From: Solobacterium moorei
GTDB lineage: Bacteria > Bacillota_I > Bacilli_A > Erysipelotrichales > Erysipelotrichaceae
Assembly: GCF_036323475.1 (NCBI RefSeq)
Contig: NZ_AP028934.1
Span: forward strand, 1,054,001-1,118,000
Length of the DNA: 64,000 nt
Reading direction: 5' to 3'
The notes under the pieces are model-generated. The model made no database searches and was not told where the DNA came from. It was given only the letters and a program-made list of their open reading frames with translations. Positions within the stretch are counted from its first letter, which is position 1; every line of letters starts with the position of its first letter. This document shows, in pieces, positions 18,279-27,442 of this stretch. The position numbers were made by a program, and so were the translations under genes.

Positions 18279-19397
18279 TTACTTTTTTCTTTTTCCGCTT
18301 TCATCTGTATATGTGTATGGAAATTCATCGATACATTCTTTACAGTAATAAATGATCTTGCCATTTCTGTCCTTGATTGCTTTGTAGTCATTAGGTAGTA
18401 GAACCCATACCTTTTCTGTTTCAGGCAGCTGCTTGACTGATTTGGAAAAGAGATATCCATCGCCGTTTGCCAAAGCTGAAAGTATATTCTCTGAACAGTT
18501 CAGTCCCTTGTCAGCTACCCGTATCGTTTTTCCGTGTACTTCATGTCTTTCCTTCAAGTCTTTCAGTACATCTTTCAATACAGGCTTTTCTGATTCATTT
18601 CCAGGATACAGCTTCATACCAACAGGAATTTGATTCGCATCCAGCAGTAAGCCCAGCCCAATGACAGGAGCTTTCCTGTTTTCTTTGCTTGGACCCTTTC
18701 TTCTGAAGTCATCTTCTCTGTCAATTTCAAAATAGAAGTTTGTACAGTCAAAATAGGTGATAGCAGTATCTATGGAATATTTGTCTTGGACTCTCGAAGT
18801 GAACAGTTCAACAATTTTCTCATAGTCATTTCCATAAAATGCCAGGGCACTCAATAGTTGATCGTAGTTGAATGCATAAGGAATATGAAGCTGAGGAAGG
18901 ATTTCATAATATGTTTTGTATTTACTGCAGGGAGAAACACAACGAGCATATACAAGAAGAGAAAGAACTTCATAAAGTTCAAATTCAAAATCGGTAGTGA
19001 ATTTATACAGATCAATAAACTTCTTGATATCAAGATCTTCAAGAATGGATTTCAAAGGGAAATAGCCAAGATATCTTCTTGGAGAAACGGAAGTAATTTT
19101 CTTGATCTTATCTTGCTTGTTATCCAGATTCATTTTTTCTACTTCATCTTTGTAGAAAGCAACAGGATCATCAATACCGGCAGCTTTCAGTTTAGAAACA
19201 GAACCAAGAGACCTGATACAACGATGTTTGGTACCTTTGGTAGCAGGAGAATAAAAAGATTCATAAACAGCGAGATACGTATTGTTTTGTTGTTTAGCAA
19301 CCTTAAGGAAATAAGCCATAAAACACCCTCCTACATAATACACCATTACACCATTAAAAGGAATAGATAAAAATGAATTTGTCAAGTTTTTGAACAA
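18279..19397 (-). CDS. IS1634 transposase, first frame (N-terminal part)
   Basis: A 372-aa product with the first two catalytic acids, YFDCTNFYFE and VADKGLNCSEN, but without the Glu. It ends at TAA 18281-18279 directly after the string AGA-AAA-AAG. A shift of -1 on A-AAA-AAG would continue into the C-terminal frame and give a protein of about 590 aa, close to the 574 aa of element IS1634-B. Whether this is programmed or a recent frameshift cannot be decided from one copy. A start nearer to 19320 (MAYFLKVAKQQNN) is more likely, since it follows GGAGGGTG. Confidence 0.72.
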   Translation of the reverse strand: MFKNLTNSFLSIPFNGVMVYYVGGCFMAYFLKVAKQQNNTYLAVYESFYSPATKGTKHRCIRSLGSVSKLKAAGIDDPVAFYKDEVEKMNLDNKQDKIKKITSVSPRRYLGYFPLKSILEDLDIKKFIDLYKFTTDFEFELYEVLSLLVYARCVSPCSKYKTYYEILPQLHIPYAFNYDQLLSALAFYGNDYEKIVELFTSRVQDKYSIDTAITYFDCTNFYFEIDREDDFRRKGPSKENRKAPVIGLGLLLDANQIPVGMKLYPGNESEKPVLKDVLKDLKERHEVHGKTIRVADKGLNCSENILSALANGDGYLFSKSVKQLPETEKVWVLLPNDYKAIKDRNGKIIYYCKECIDEFPYTYTDESGKRKK

Positions 19398-19483
19398 TAA
19401 GAAAAGCCCATCAATACTGGACTTGAATTACTTTATTAAAAATGTGCTCCTAAAGATTAATGGTGCTAACTTCTAAACACGGG

Positions 19484-19715
19484 TATTGCATTCGACAGCG
19501 GCATCAGTGATGGATGTCGTTTTTAATATGGATTTTGTGGATTGTATCAATCAATTTTATCTGTTAAATTACAAGATATTTTAGAATATATTTGTGAAAT
19601 ATTATTTCAATAATATATCTCAAAAACAGCCCAAAATAGTCAAAAAAGTTTCAAATTACCAAAATTGCGATAAGTTAGTTAACATTAACTAACATCAATT
19701 GACCAAAAAATATAA
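19484..19715. repeat. Long direct repeat, right copy, carrying the operon operator
   Basis: This is the second copy of the 233-bp repeat. It is the one that remains joined to the cargo operon. It ends within the operon's promoter spacer, so the full promoter is rebuilt on this side only. Confidence 0.88.
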
Positions 19716-19727
19716 ATGTGTTATAAA
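19674..19727 (+). promoter_or_regulatory. Operator palindrome and promoter of the cargo operon
   Basis: GTTAGTTAACATTAACTAAC (19674-19693) is a 20-bp palindrome with two central mismatches. Just after it comes TTGACC (19699-19704), a 17-bp spacer and TATAAA (19722-19727). The palindrome resembles the inverted repeat over the feo promoter (37550-37577), both built from GTTAGTTA and its complement. That suggests control by the same DtxR-type, metal-dependent repressor. The left repeat copy holds the same palindrome at 17539-17558 without the -10 box. Confidence 0.6.
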
Positions 19728-19754
19728 TATCATACTTTTAGAAATGGAGGCTTT

Positions 19755-22700
19755 ATGACGGGGGAAAAGTCATGGAAGAAATATGGTATCATTGGCGGTC
19801 TGATCATACTGATCGCTGCGGTGTTCTTTTATCATTTATTTTTAAATACACCAAAGCCATCGGCAGAGTCATCAAGTGATAAGAAGAATTATGCAACAAT
19901 TACAATTAAAGACGGGGCAGGTGCAGCGGATACAAATCATGGTGTAAACGGCTTGCATGTATATGATCCACGCTCGAAAGATTTGGAAGATTTCGGCGAC
20001 GGGGCAGAAGTGGAACTTGGTACAAAATTATCTATTTTTGCATATAACCGGGCAAGTGAAGTTCATCTGAAGATTACGCATAATGGTAAAGTGATTGCGG
20101 ATAAAGATTATCCGATTCTGCAGTCAGACAATGATGTAGAGTTTTTTGAGTTTATTGTTGAAGGCGATGTTGATGTTGAAACATGGGTAGTCAATTCAAA
20201 AGCAAAAGATGGTATTTCCACGGTTCATATCAATAATGACAGTTTAGCAAAAACAGAAATTGGTCAAAGTGAAATCAAGGATAAGACCGATATATACTTC
20301 GGTATCCATGATTTTGCAATCACTGCTAATAAAAAAGATATTAAGGCAACGATCAAAGTCGGCACGAAAGAAATTGAGACTGCTGTCATTTCGGCTAATC
20401 AAAAACATGTTTTTGAAAAAGTGGAAGTAAAAGACGATGTGTTTATCAGTTTTACGTATGCAAATAAAGCGGATCGTGAAGCCGCAGAATTGAATAAAAA
20501 AACAAATCAAACAAACGGTGATTTATCAATGACGGGTACCGGGAACCCGACGATTACAATATCCAATTCAGTAGGACGCAGTGACGTGCAGTTAGATATT
20601 CGTTATATTGATTCCAATCTGAATGTTTATGACGTTATATCCGGTAGAGAATATCCGAAGGGAATGATGGTATTCAGCCGTGTTATTAACAGTTCTCCAC
20701 TCACATTGCGCTTGTCCGCGATTATGGATGGTACAACGATTAATTCGGTCATCATCAAACCGAAACCGGCAAATGATGATGCGACATATTTTGGTATTCC
20801 TGAGATTGCATTGAATGGGAATTTGACCTATGTATTGGAGGTTGCGGGCAATGAGCCGACACCGACACCAAATCCATCTGATCAAGGCAATGTACAGCCT
20901 GAAAATCCGGTAAATCCAAGCAACCCAACCAATCCATCTAATCCAACGCAACCGGAAACAGAGAAGAAATATCGGATTACAATTAACGATGGGGCAAGTG
21001 AAGCGGATACAAATTACGCGGTCAACGGCTTACATGTATATCCAACCGGCTTACCGGATGATCCTGAATATACAGATGGACAATATGTAGCGGCAGGTAC
21101 AAAGGTTACAATTTTTGAATATAATCTTGCGTCGGATGTACACTTGACGATCACCAAGAATGGCGAAGTGATCACAGATCGAGATTTACCAAAACGTATT
21201 CCGGGTGTTGATCATGATGCGTCTGTCGAGTTCCATCATATAGTATTGGATGGCGATTTAACGGTAACGACAAGTGTTGGTCTAAAGGGTGATACACCAA
21301 AGAATTATAAAGTTCGTGTAGATCATCCAGAACTTGCTAAAGTCATGGTTGATGGCAAGGAAGCGGAACAAGTACAAGCCGGCGTACATACATTTAGTGT
21401 TATGGCACTGAATAAGCCGATCTTTGCAACGCTGAAGATGGGTGATCAAACGATTCAGACGATACAGGTGGAAAAGAATACAACGGTGAATTTTGAAAAA
21501 GTTCAAGTAAAGGGTGATATTTCGATTCAAATCAGTGATGAAGCCATCGGTCAAAAGAACCATACTGTAACGATTATAAATCCATATACAGATGTGATCG
21601 TTAACCCTGTATGGGTTGAAAATATGACGATACCGCATCAAATTGTAAATGGCGGTAAGTATACGGATGGCACAATGGTGCATACGCAATTTATCAATCG
21701 CTCAAATCGTCGTATGAAGTTAAGTGCGAAATATGGTGACACGGTGATTGCTTCTGTGACCTTAAACGCAAAACCGGCACACGATGATGGCTCTTATGGC
21801 GGTTTAAATCCATTTGCACTAACGAACGACTTAACATATGTTGTTGAAGAAGTCGGCGAAGCGCAGTATAACGTTAGTTTGACCGGTAATCGGGCAAATC
21901 TAATCAATGTATATGACGGTACAACACCGATCAAAGATGGTGCTGTAATCAAGGAAGGAACACATACGTTCTATGCATACAACGGAAGTGGTGATGCTGC
22001 ACTGGATAACACACAGGTATCCATCTTTGTAAATGGCAAACAGATCGGTGATACAAAGACGGTTGGTTCCGCCTCTGCTCCGGCTGCTTGGGAGGGTGTT
22101 GATGTAAAAGGAAATGTTGTCATTTGCATCACAAATCCGCTGGAAACCAAGAAAGCCAAAGTGAAGATTGTAAATGGCGCAAGCGCGGCAGATACAGCAA
22201 CGGCGGTAAATGCGATCCATATATATAATCCTGATGATGCCCCTGATTATCCGGATTACAAAGATGGCGATGAAATAGAAGTTGGCTCAAAACTGAGTAT
22301 CTATGCATATAACCTTGCTTCACCAATTCACCTGAAAGTTGTACATAATGGAACGGTCATTGTGGATAAAGATTACGATGAATTTGTACCGTATGTCAGC
22401 AAAGAAGACTTTATCGATATTCCACAGGTACAGGGCGATGTAGAAGTATATACATCACTTATTAAAAAACCCGAACAGACTTTCCCGGTCAAAATGACGG
22501 GGAAATATCGTGGGGACGTATATGTTTTCGATGAGGATCTGAATCCGGTACAAGACGCAACCATTACGGCGGGCCTTCATAACTTTGATGTTCGTGATGA
22601 ATTTGACTTCGTGCCGAATAATGCAGTTGTAACGCTGTATGTAGGCGGTAAGAAGATTGGTGAAAAAACATTGGATAAGGATAGAGTTGTATTTGAAAAT

Positions 22701-23351
22701 GTTACGGTTGACGGGGAGGTGACAATTGATGTCAGCAAACCTGCCGTCACGCCGCCGACGCCGCAGACAAAACATGTAATTACAATTGACAACAAGGATT
22801 CTGATATTGATGCACAAATGGATGTCGGTTACATTAACAAGGAAAATCAACCGGTACAGATTTCTTCCGGTGATCAAATTGAAGATGGCACACTTGTAAC
22901 CGCTCGCGTCATCAACAAGTCTGATAAGAAACTAAAGATGACAGTTAAATCCGGTGATGCGGTATTGGAAGTGGTTGAAATTCCGGCAAAACCTGCCAAT
23001 GATGAAGCCGGCTTTGGCGGTTTCTTGCCACATGAGTTAAAACAGGATATGACATTTATCTTGGAAGTCGCTGAAGAAACACCGCCGGCACAAGAATATA
23101 CAGTACACATTGTAAACCCTGATCTTGCATATGAAGTTTACAGTGATGGGAAACTCATGAATGATGGTGCGAAGGTATTGGCGGGCAAGCATAACTTCAT
23201 GGTATATAGCCAAGATGAAGAAATCACCGTAACAGTAAAAGTAAACGGCAAAGTTATTGCGACCAAGGATATTGATGGTGTGTATAATTCATGTAAATTT
23301 GAAGATGTTTTTGTAGATGGAGAAGTAACCATTGAAGCACAATTAAAATAA
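19755..23351 (+). CDS. Membrane-anchored surface protein with tandem beta domains (1198 aa)
   Basis: A Lys-rich N-terminus and one membrane helix (about residues 10-30, YGIIGGLIILIAAVFFYHLF) are followed by an extracellular array. Three repeat types can be told apart. Type A (DGA.aADTn.avNgLHVY) occurs three times, near 45, 405 and 790. Type B (ending KPANDd..yGg...L...LTYVLEV) occurs three times, near 258, 590 and 985. Type C, looser (DG..v.aG.H.F...v.vkGdv.I), occurs about five times. The order is A-C-B, Pro/Asn linker (about 366-398), A-C-B-C-A-C-B-C. There is no LPXTG. ATG 19755 follows TGGAGG. Its place as first gene of an importer operon suggests a ligand-capturing surface protein; I do not recognise the family. 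Confidence 0.8.
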   Translation: MTGEKSWKKYGIIGGLIILIAAVFFYHLFLNTPKPSAESSSDKKNYATITIKDGAGAADTNHGVNGLHVYDPRSKDLEDFGDGAEVELGTKLSIFAYNRASEVHLKITHNGKVIADKDYPILQSDNDVEFFEFIVEGDVDVETWVVNSKAKDGISTVHINNDSLAKTEIGQSEIKDKTDIYFGIHDFAITANKKDIKATIKVGTKEIETAVISANQKHVFEKVEVKDDVFISFTYANKADREAAELNKKTNQTNGDLSMTGTGNPTITISNSVGRSDVQLDIRYIDSNLNVYDVISGREYPKGMMVFSRVINSSPLTLRLSAIMDGTTINSVIIKPKPANDDATYFGIPEIALNGNLTYVLEVAGNEPTPTPNPSDQGNVQPENPVNPSNPTNPSNPTQPETEKKYRITINDGASEADTNYAVNGLHVYPTGLPDDPEYTDGQYVAAGTKVTIFEYNLASDVHLTITKNGEVITDRDLPKRIPGVDHDASVEFHHIVLDGDLTVTTSVGLKGDTPKNYKVRVDHPELAKVMVDGKEAEQVQAGVHTFSVMALNKPIFATLKMGDQTIQTIQVEKNTTVNFEKVQVKGDISIQISDEAIGQKNHTVTIINPYTDVIVNPVWVENMTIPHQIVNGGKYTDGTMVHTQFINRSNRRMKLSAKYGDTVIASVTLNAKPAHDDGSYGGLNPFALTNDLTYVVEEVGEAQYNVSLTGNRANLINVYDGTTPIKDGAVIKEGTHTFYAYNGSGDAALDNTQVSIFVNGKQIGDTKTVGSASAPAAWEGVDVKGNVVICITNPLETKKAKVKIVNGASAADTATAVNAIHIYNPDDAPDYPDYKDGDEIEVGSKLSIYAYNLASPIHLKVVHNGTVIVDKDYDEFVPYVSKEDFIDIPQVQGDVEVYTSLIKKPEQTFPVKMTGKYRGDVYVFDEDLNPVQDATITAGLHNFDVRDEFDFVPNNAVVTLYVGGKKIGEKTLDKDRVVFENVTVDGEVTIDVSKPAVTPPTPQTKHVITIDNKDSDIDAQMDVGYINKENQPVQISSGDQIEDGTLVTARVINKSDKKLKMTVKSGDAVLEVVEIPAKPANDEAGFGGFLPHELKQDMTFILEVAEETPPAQEYTVHIVNPDLAYEVYSDGKLMNDGAKVLAGKHNFMVYSQDEEITVTVKVNGKVIATKDIDGVYNSCKFEDVFVDGEVTIEAQLK

Positions 23352-23357
23352 AGTGAA

Positions 23358-23387
23358 AAATACACCTTCTAAAAGGAAGGTGTATTT
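23358..23387 (+). terminator. Intercistronic hairpin after the surface-protein gene
   Basis: AAATACACCTTC pairs with GAAGGTGTATTT over 12 bp with a short loop, and TTTC follows. The U-run is weak, so partial termination or mRNA end protection is more likely than a full stop. It would let the surface protein outnumber the transporter. Confidence 0.5.
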
Positions 23388-23402
23388 CATGAAAGGGGAA
23401 CT

Positions 23403-24431
23403 ATGAAAAAACTATTACGTGCCTGTATCTTAATTGTTTTAAGTCTTTCTATTGCGGGGTGTTCAACCGGCAAATCAAGCGGTAAGCAGGAAACATCGGC
23501 ACAAGAAACAAAGCAAAATGTAAATCTGGATATTTCAGAAATTCGGATGCCAAAGTTGGAAGATACACGAAGTGAAGAAAAGAAAGAAAATACAATTACA
23601 ACATTGAATGGGGATAAAGTCACATACAATATGAATACGAGGAAGATTGTATGTGTCTTTGGCTCACAAGATGTAGTTGCCTTTGGTATTCCGCTTTTGG
23701 CATATGAAGGAACAAGTGATATTACGGGTTATGAAGAATATTATGACGGGGCGAGTGCCTTGGTAAACAATACACCGTTTTCATCAGAAGAAATTCTATC
23801 GTATGAACCGGAATTGATTTTGGTGAATCAGAGAATGTCAAGTGCAAATATCAGAGCGCTCAGTAAGATTGCACCTGTTATTCCGTTATATACGGATTCA
23901 ATCGATTTTGCGACAAGATTAAACTATATCGGTGAAATCTTCGGTCTGCAGGAAAGTGCACAAAAGTTAATTGATTATGCGGATAATTTAAAAAACGCAA
24001 TGTTATCTGAAATGAAAAAATTAAACTTATCTGATAAGACATTGACATTATTTACCTATATGGGCAGTATCACCATTCCGCCTGAAAGAGGCTGGTTTAT
24101 GAATACGATCCTTTATGATTATTTAGGCATGAAGCGTTTAGAGAAAGTAAAGGAATTTATGGAAGATGAAAGTGGCATTGCATATGAAGCAATTTCTACT
24201 GAAAAATTGAAGGAATATGAAGGCGATCTTGTCATCTATGCCGGTTTTGGTGAAAGTACGATATCCACATATGTCAGTGAAAACGTAGGCTGGCAATCTC
24301 TCAATGCGGTGATAGAAAACCGCGTGGGAATCATTGATATTACGCCATATGCACAAAAAGGAGTTATTTTACTTGAAAAGCAATATATGCAGATATATGA
24401 GGCTCTGAAGGCCGCTTCTAAGGGTGTTTAA
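23403..24431 (+). CDS. Iron/siderophore-type ABC importer, substrate-binding lipoprotein
   Basis: A 342-aa lipoprotein with lipobox SIAGC (Cys about residue 20) and a charged linker. A FecB/BtuF-type binding fold follows: residues around KIVCVFGSQDVVAFGIPLLAYEG, SSEEILSYEPELILV and IGEIFGLQESAQKLIDYADNL match the family pattern. It should deliver ligand to the FecCD permeases encoded next. The family carries siderophores, haem or cobalamin and the sequence does not say which. It lies 51 bp after the surface protein and overlaps nothing. Confidence 0.85.
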   Translation: MKKLLRACILIVLSLSIAGCSTGKSSGKQETSAQETKQNVNLDISEIRMPKLEDTRSEEKKENTITTLNGDKVTYNMNTRKIVCVFGSQDVVAFGIPLLAYEGTSDITGYEEYYDGASALVNNTPFSSEEILSYEPELILVNQRMSSANIRALSKIAPVIPLYTDSIDFATRLNYIGEIFGLQESAQKLIDYADNLKNAMLSEMKKLNLSDKTLTLFTYMGSITIPPERGWFMNTILYDYLGMKRLEKVKEFMEDESGIAYEAISTEKLKEYEGDLVIYAGFGESTISTYVSENVGWQSLNAVIENRVGIIDITPYAQKGVILLEKQYMQIYEALKAASKGV

Positions 24432-24444
24432 GAAAGGAGTATGC

Positions 24445-25452
24445 ATGCATAATCGATTAAAGTTTTGGGTTTATCTTATGAGTGGGATCGGTATATTGTT
24501 TACACTCATGATAGTTACGTTATCCTTTGGCGCAACAAGGATTACTTTACCTGAGATTATGCATGCGTTCTTTTCGTTTGATCAGAAAAACTTTGTTGAA
24601 GTGACAGTCAGAAATATTCGCTTACCGCGGTGGATTGCGGATGTCATTGTCGGTGCTTCACTTTCGGTTGCCGGAGCAATCATGCAGGGAACGACTAAAA
24701 ATCCGATGGCTGATTCCGGTATTATGGGGATATCATCCGGTTCTACACTGGGCGTTGTCATTGTACTTGCCTTCTTTCCAAGTGCGGGACGTATGGAGAA
24801 AATGATGATTTCAGCAATCGGTGCTGCGCTTGTCACAATTTTAATCTATATCATTGCATATGTTGGCAAAGGAAGAATCACGTCAGAGCGCATGGTATTA
24901 TCCGGCATGACAATTTCAACGTTGCTGTCTTCTCTCACTACCGCAGTCATTTTGAAGAACGGTTTAATGAACCAGATGATTCGCTACACCAGTGGCAGTT
25001 CTGCCAATACGATCTGGAAAGATATTGCAATTGCATTGCCTCTTTTTTTACTTGCACTTATGGTAGCGATTGCAATTTCACGTTCGTTAACGGTGATGAA
25101 CTTGGGAGAAGAAGTATCTGTCGGATTAGGCGCAAATACAGTATTGATTCGCTTACTGTCAACCATTGTTGTTTTGGTATTATCCGCCATTGCGGTGATT
25201 GTCATTGGACCGGTAGGATATGTCGGTCTGATGATACCGTATATTGCACGGTATATGGTGGGTACGGATTTCCGTTTGATTTTGCCGATTTGTGCTGTTT
25301 ATGGGGCAATATTTGTAAGTTTTGTGGATTTTGTGGCAAAGACGATTCATCCGGGCTTAGAATTTCCGATTGGACTTTTGATTACAATGATAGGTGTTCC
25401 TTTCTTCATATACGTTTCAAGAAAACAGGAAGGAGACGGATACAATGGATAA
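24445..25452 (+). CDS. FecCD-family ABC importer permease 1
   Basis: A 335-aa integral membrane protein of FecCD/BtuC type with about nine or ten helices. It contains the family hallmarks IRLPRWIADVIVGASLSVAGAIMQGTTKNPMADSGIMGISSGS and GPVGYVGLMIPYIAR near the ATPase-coupling region. GAAAGGAG precedes ATG 24445. It overlaps the second permease's start by 8 bp, which indicates coupling. It differs in sequence from permease 2, so the pore is a heterodimer. Confidence 0.9.
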   Translation: MHNRLKFWVYLMSGIGILFTLMIVTLSFGATRITLPEIMHAFFSFDQKNFVEVTVRNIRLPRWIADVIVGASLSVAGAIMQGTTKNPMADSGIMGISSGSTLGVVIVLAFFPSAGRMEKMMISAIGAALVTILIYIIAYVGKGRITSERMVLSGMTISTLLSSLTTAVILKNGLMNQMIRYTSGSSANTIWKDIAIALPLFLLALMVAIAISRSLTVMNLGEEVSVGLGANTVLIRLLSTIVVLVLSAIAVIVIGPVGYVGLMIPYIARYMVGTDFRLILPICAVYGAIFVSFVDFVAKTIHPGLEFPIGLLITMIGVPFFIYVSRKQEGDGYNG

Positions 25453-26464
25453 AGTCCCGGCGGATATTCTGCAATCTCGAAAACGAATCATGTATATTGT
25501 CGCAATGGCAAGCGTGTTGATCGGTGTTTTCATCATCGGTTGTTGTATGGGACCGTATGCCATCCGCCTGCCGGATGTGTTACGTACGCTTATCGGACAA
25601 GGTGACAGTAAGATGAACCTGGTCATCTTTGACTTTCGTTTACCGCGATTATGTCTTGCGGTTTTAGTCGGCATCGGAATGGGTACAAGCGGCGTCATGA
25701 TGCAGAACTTATTGCATAATGACTTAGCGTCACCGGGGACTCTGGGGATAGCCGACGGTTCTTCCTTATTTGTGACACTATATGTTGCTTTAATTGCCAA
25801 AAGAATTGACGAACCGATATTATTGCCTATATTGGCACTGGTCGGCGGACTGATTTCGGCGTTGATTATTTATCGTTTGGCAATCAAAAAAAATAAACCG
25901 ATTCCACCGGTAAAATTGATTATGACCGGTGTTGCGATGGGCGCCGCATACGCAGCCATTACGACTTTTATGATGTATGCCTTGGATGAAAGCCAACTTG
26001 AGTTTGTTCAACGTTGGCAATCCGGCGAGTTGTGGGGGACTGAATGGAAATACATATTGATTTTATTTGTCTGGCTGTTTGTATTTATGATTTTAGCAAT
26101 GCGCCATGCACATACATTGAATGCAATCTACTTGGGCTATGATATTGCGACAGCACTTGGCATCAACATCAAAGTTTTATTTACATATTTGATTTTTATT
26201 GCAGTAGCGATGTCATCCGGAGCAGTTGCCTTTGGCGGAAATTTCTTCTTTTTAGGATTGATCGGGCCACACATTGCACGACGTATTGTCGGCACAGATG
26301 CACGCTATTTGATTCCGGCAGCCAGTATTTGTTCCGCACTGATTATTGTTTCGGCAAATATTTTAGTTGAAAATATTGAACTGTTCATCAATATTCCGAC
26401 CGGTATATTTGTATCCGTTATTTCAGTACCGTATTTCCTGTATTTATTGATAAAGATGAGGTGA
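25445..26464 (+). CDS. FecCD-family ABC importer permease 2
   Basis: A 339-aa membrane protein of FecCD type, with FRLPRLCLAVLVGIGMGTSGVMMQN, LASPGTLGIADGSSL and FLGLIGPHIARRIVGTDARYL. GGAAGGAG lies upstream of ATG 25445, inside the end of permease 1. It overlaps neither the ATPase's chosen start nor its ribosome site by more than a few bases. Confidence 0.9.
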   Translation: MDKVPADILQSRKRIMYIVAMASVLIGVFIIGCCMGPYAIRLPDVLRTLIGQGDSKMNLVIFDFRLPRLCLAVLVGIGMGTSGVMMQNLLHNDLASPGTLGIADGSSLFVTLYVALIAKRIDEPILLPILALVGGLISALIIYRLAIKKNKPIPPVKLIMTGVAMGAAYAAITTFMMYALDESQLEFVQRWQSGELWGTEWKYILILFVWLFVFMILAMRHAHTLNAIYLGYDIATALGINIKVLFTYLIFIAVAMSSGAVAFGGNFFFLGLIGPHIARRIVGTDARYLIPAASICSALIIVSANILVENIELFINIPTGIFVSVISVPYFLYLLIKMR

Positions 26465-26469
26465 GAAAG

Positions 26470-27270
26470 ATGGCAATTGCAATACAGACAAAACAACTTC
26501 GCGTCGGTTATGACCAAATGATCATTGTCCCTCACTTTGATGCGTGTTTTGAAAAAGGAAAAATCACCTCCATTATCGGTGCAAACGGTTGTGGAAAATC
26601 AACCATACTCAAAGCAATCGGACGGGTCATCCCTAAGACAAATGGTGCAATTATCATCAATGATACGGATATTGCTCATTTAAAATCAACCGAAATTGCT
26701 CAAAAAATGGCAATCCTTCCGCAAACGCCCCATGCTCCGGGTACATTAACTTGTTTTGAACTGGTATCTTATGGACGCTACCCGTATCAGAAAGGGTTTG
26801 GCATTTTAAGTAAGGAAGACAGACAAATTGTTGATTGGGCTTTAGAAGTAACAAATATGCAGGAATTCAGAAACCGTGAAATTGCATATCTTTCCGGCGG
26901 TCAGCGACAACGAGTCTGGATCGCGATGGCATTGGCACAACAGACAGGCATTATTCTACTGGATGAGCCGACGACATATTTGGATTTATGCCATCAATTA
27001 GAAGTTTTGGAACTTTTGAAAAAACTGAATGAAGAACAAAATACAACCGTCATTATGGTTCTGCATGATTTAAATTTGGCATCACGATACTCTGATTATT
27101 TATTGGCGATGCATGATGGTGAAATATATCGTTATGGCAAACCGGAAGAAGTGTTAACGTCTGATATGTTGGCAAAGTGCTTTGCGATTGATGGGGATAT
27201 TCAGAAGGATAAAAAAACGCAAAAACCGGTTTGTGTCAGTTACGATTTATTGAGGAAACAAAATGTATAA
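26470..27270 (+). CDS. FecE-type ABC importer ATPase
   Basis: A 266-aa ATP-binding subunit: Walker A GANGCGKST (about residues 36-44), the Q-loop region MAILPQTPHAPGTLT, signature LSGGQRQR, Walker B IILLDEPT and the H-loop in VLHDLN. This fits the FecE/FhuC group that serves FecCD permeases. GAGGTGAG precedes ATG 26470. The next small reading frame starts 8 bp before its stop. Confidence 0.92.
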   Translation: MAIAIQTKQLRVGYDQMIIVPHFDACFEKGKITSIIGANGCGKSTILKAIGRVIPKTNGAIIINDTDIAHLKSTEIAQKMAILPQTPHAPGTLTCFELVSYGRYPYQKGFGILSKEDRQIVDWALEVTNMQEFRNREIAYLSGGQRQRVWIAMALAQQTGIILLDEPTTYLDLCHQLEVLELLKKLNEEQNTTVIMVLHDLNLASRYSDYLLAMHDGEIYRYGKPEEVLTSDMLAKCFAIDGDIQKDKKTQKPVCVSYDLLRKQNV

Positions 27271-27442
27271 ACGGTTGGTATTGTGTGTATGCATATTGGC
27301 AGAGTGTATAAAACAAATATCAAAAATATCAGCCGTTACCGATGTACAAATCAAAGAAACTGATAAAAATGTACTTTATTTTTCTTCAAGAACCTTTCAA
27401 CAGAAAAGATTACAAACATATGTATTTATGGAAAGTGAGTGA
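27263..27442 (+). CDS. Small 59-aa peptide of unknown function
   Basis: ATG 27263 lies inside the end of the ATPase gene, after TTGAGGAAAC, and the stop TGA 27440-27442 overlaps the next ATG by one base. Both junctions are typical of translationally coupled genes. The peptide has a hydrophobic N-terminus (LVLCVCILAEC), possibly a signal or membrane segment, and a polar remainder. It may instead be a translational bridge or the remnant of a longer gene. No family recognised. Confidence 0.5.
   Translation: MYKRLVLCVCILAECIKQISKISAVTDVQIKETDKNVLYFSSRTFQQKRLQTYVFMESE

Larger units (their letters stand above)
17581..19483 (-). mobile_element. IS1634-family element A
   Basis: A 1903-bp element with related ends: CCTGACTTTAGAGTTA at 17581 and, read inward from the right, CCCGTGTTTAGAAGTTA. 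It lies exactly between the two copies of a 233-bp repeat. The transposase is in two frames joined by a possible -1 frameshift signal. Confidence 0.87.

Noticed and set aside
20592-20951. Minus-strand open frames inside the large surface-protein gene
   Set aside because: They mirror the sense gene's repeats, lack ribosome sites and have low-complexity composition; they are shadows.
19755-23351. LPXTG sorting signal or NEAT haem-binding domain in the large surface protein
   Set aside because: The C-terminus ends in a beta repeat with no LPXTG, hydrophobic stretch or Arg/Lys tail, and I saw no NEAT-type haem motif.
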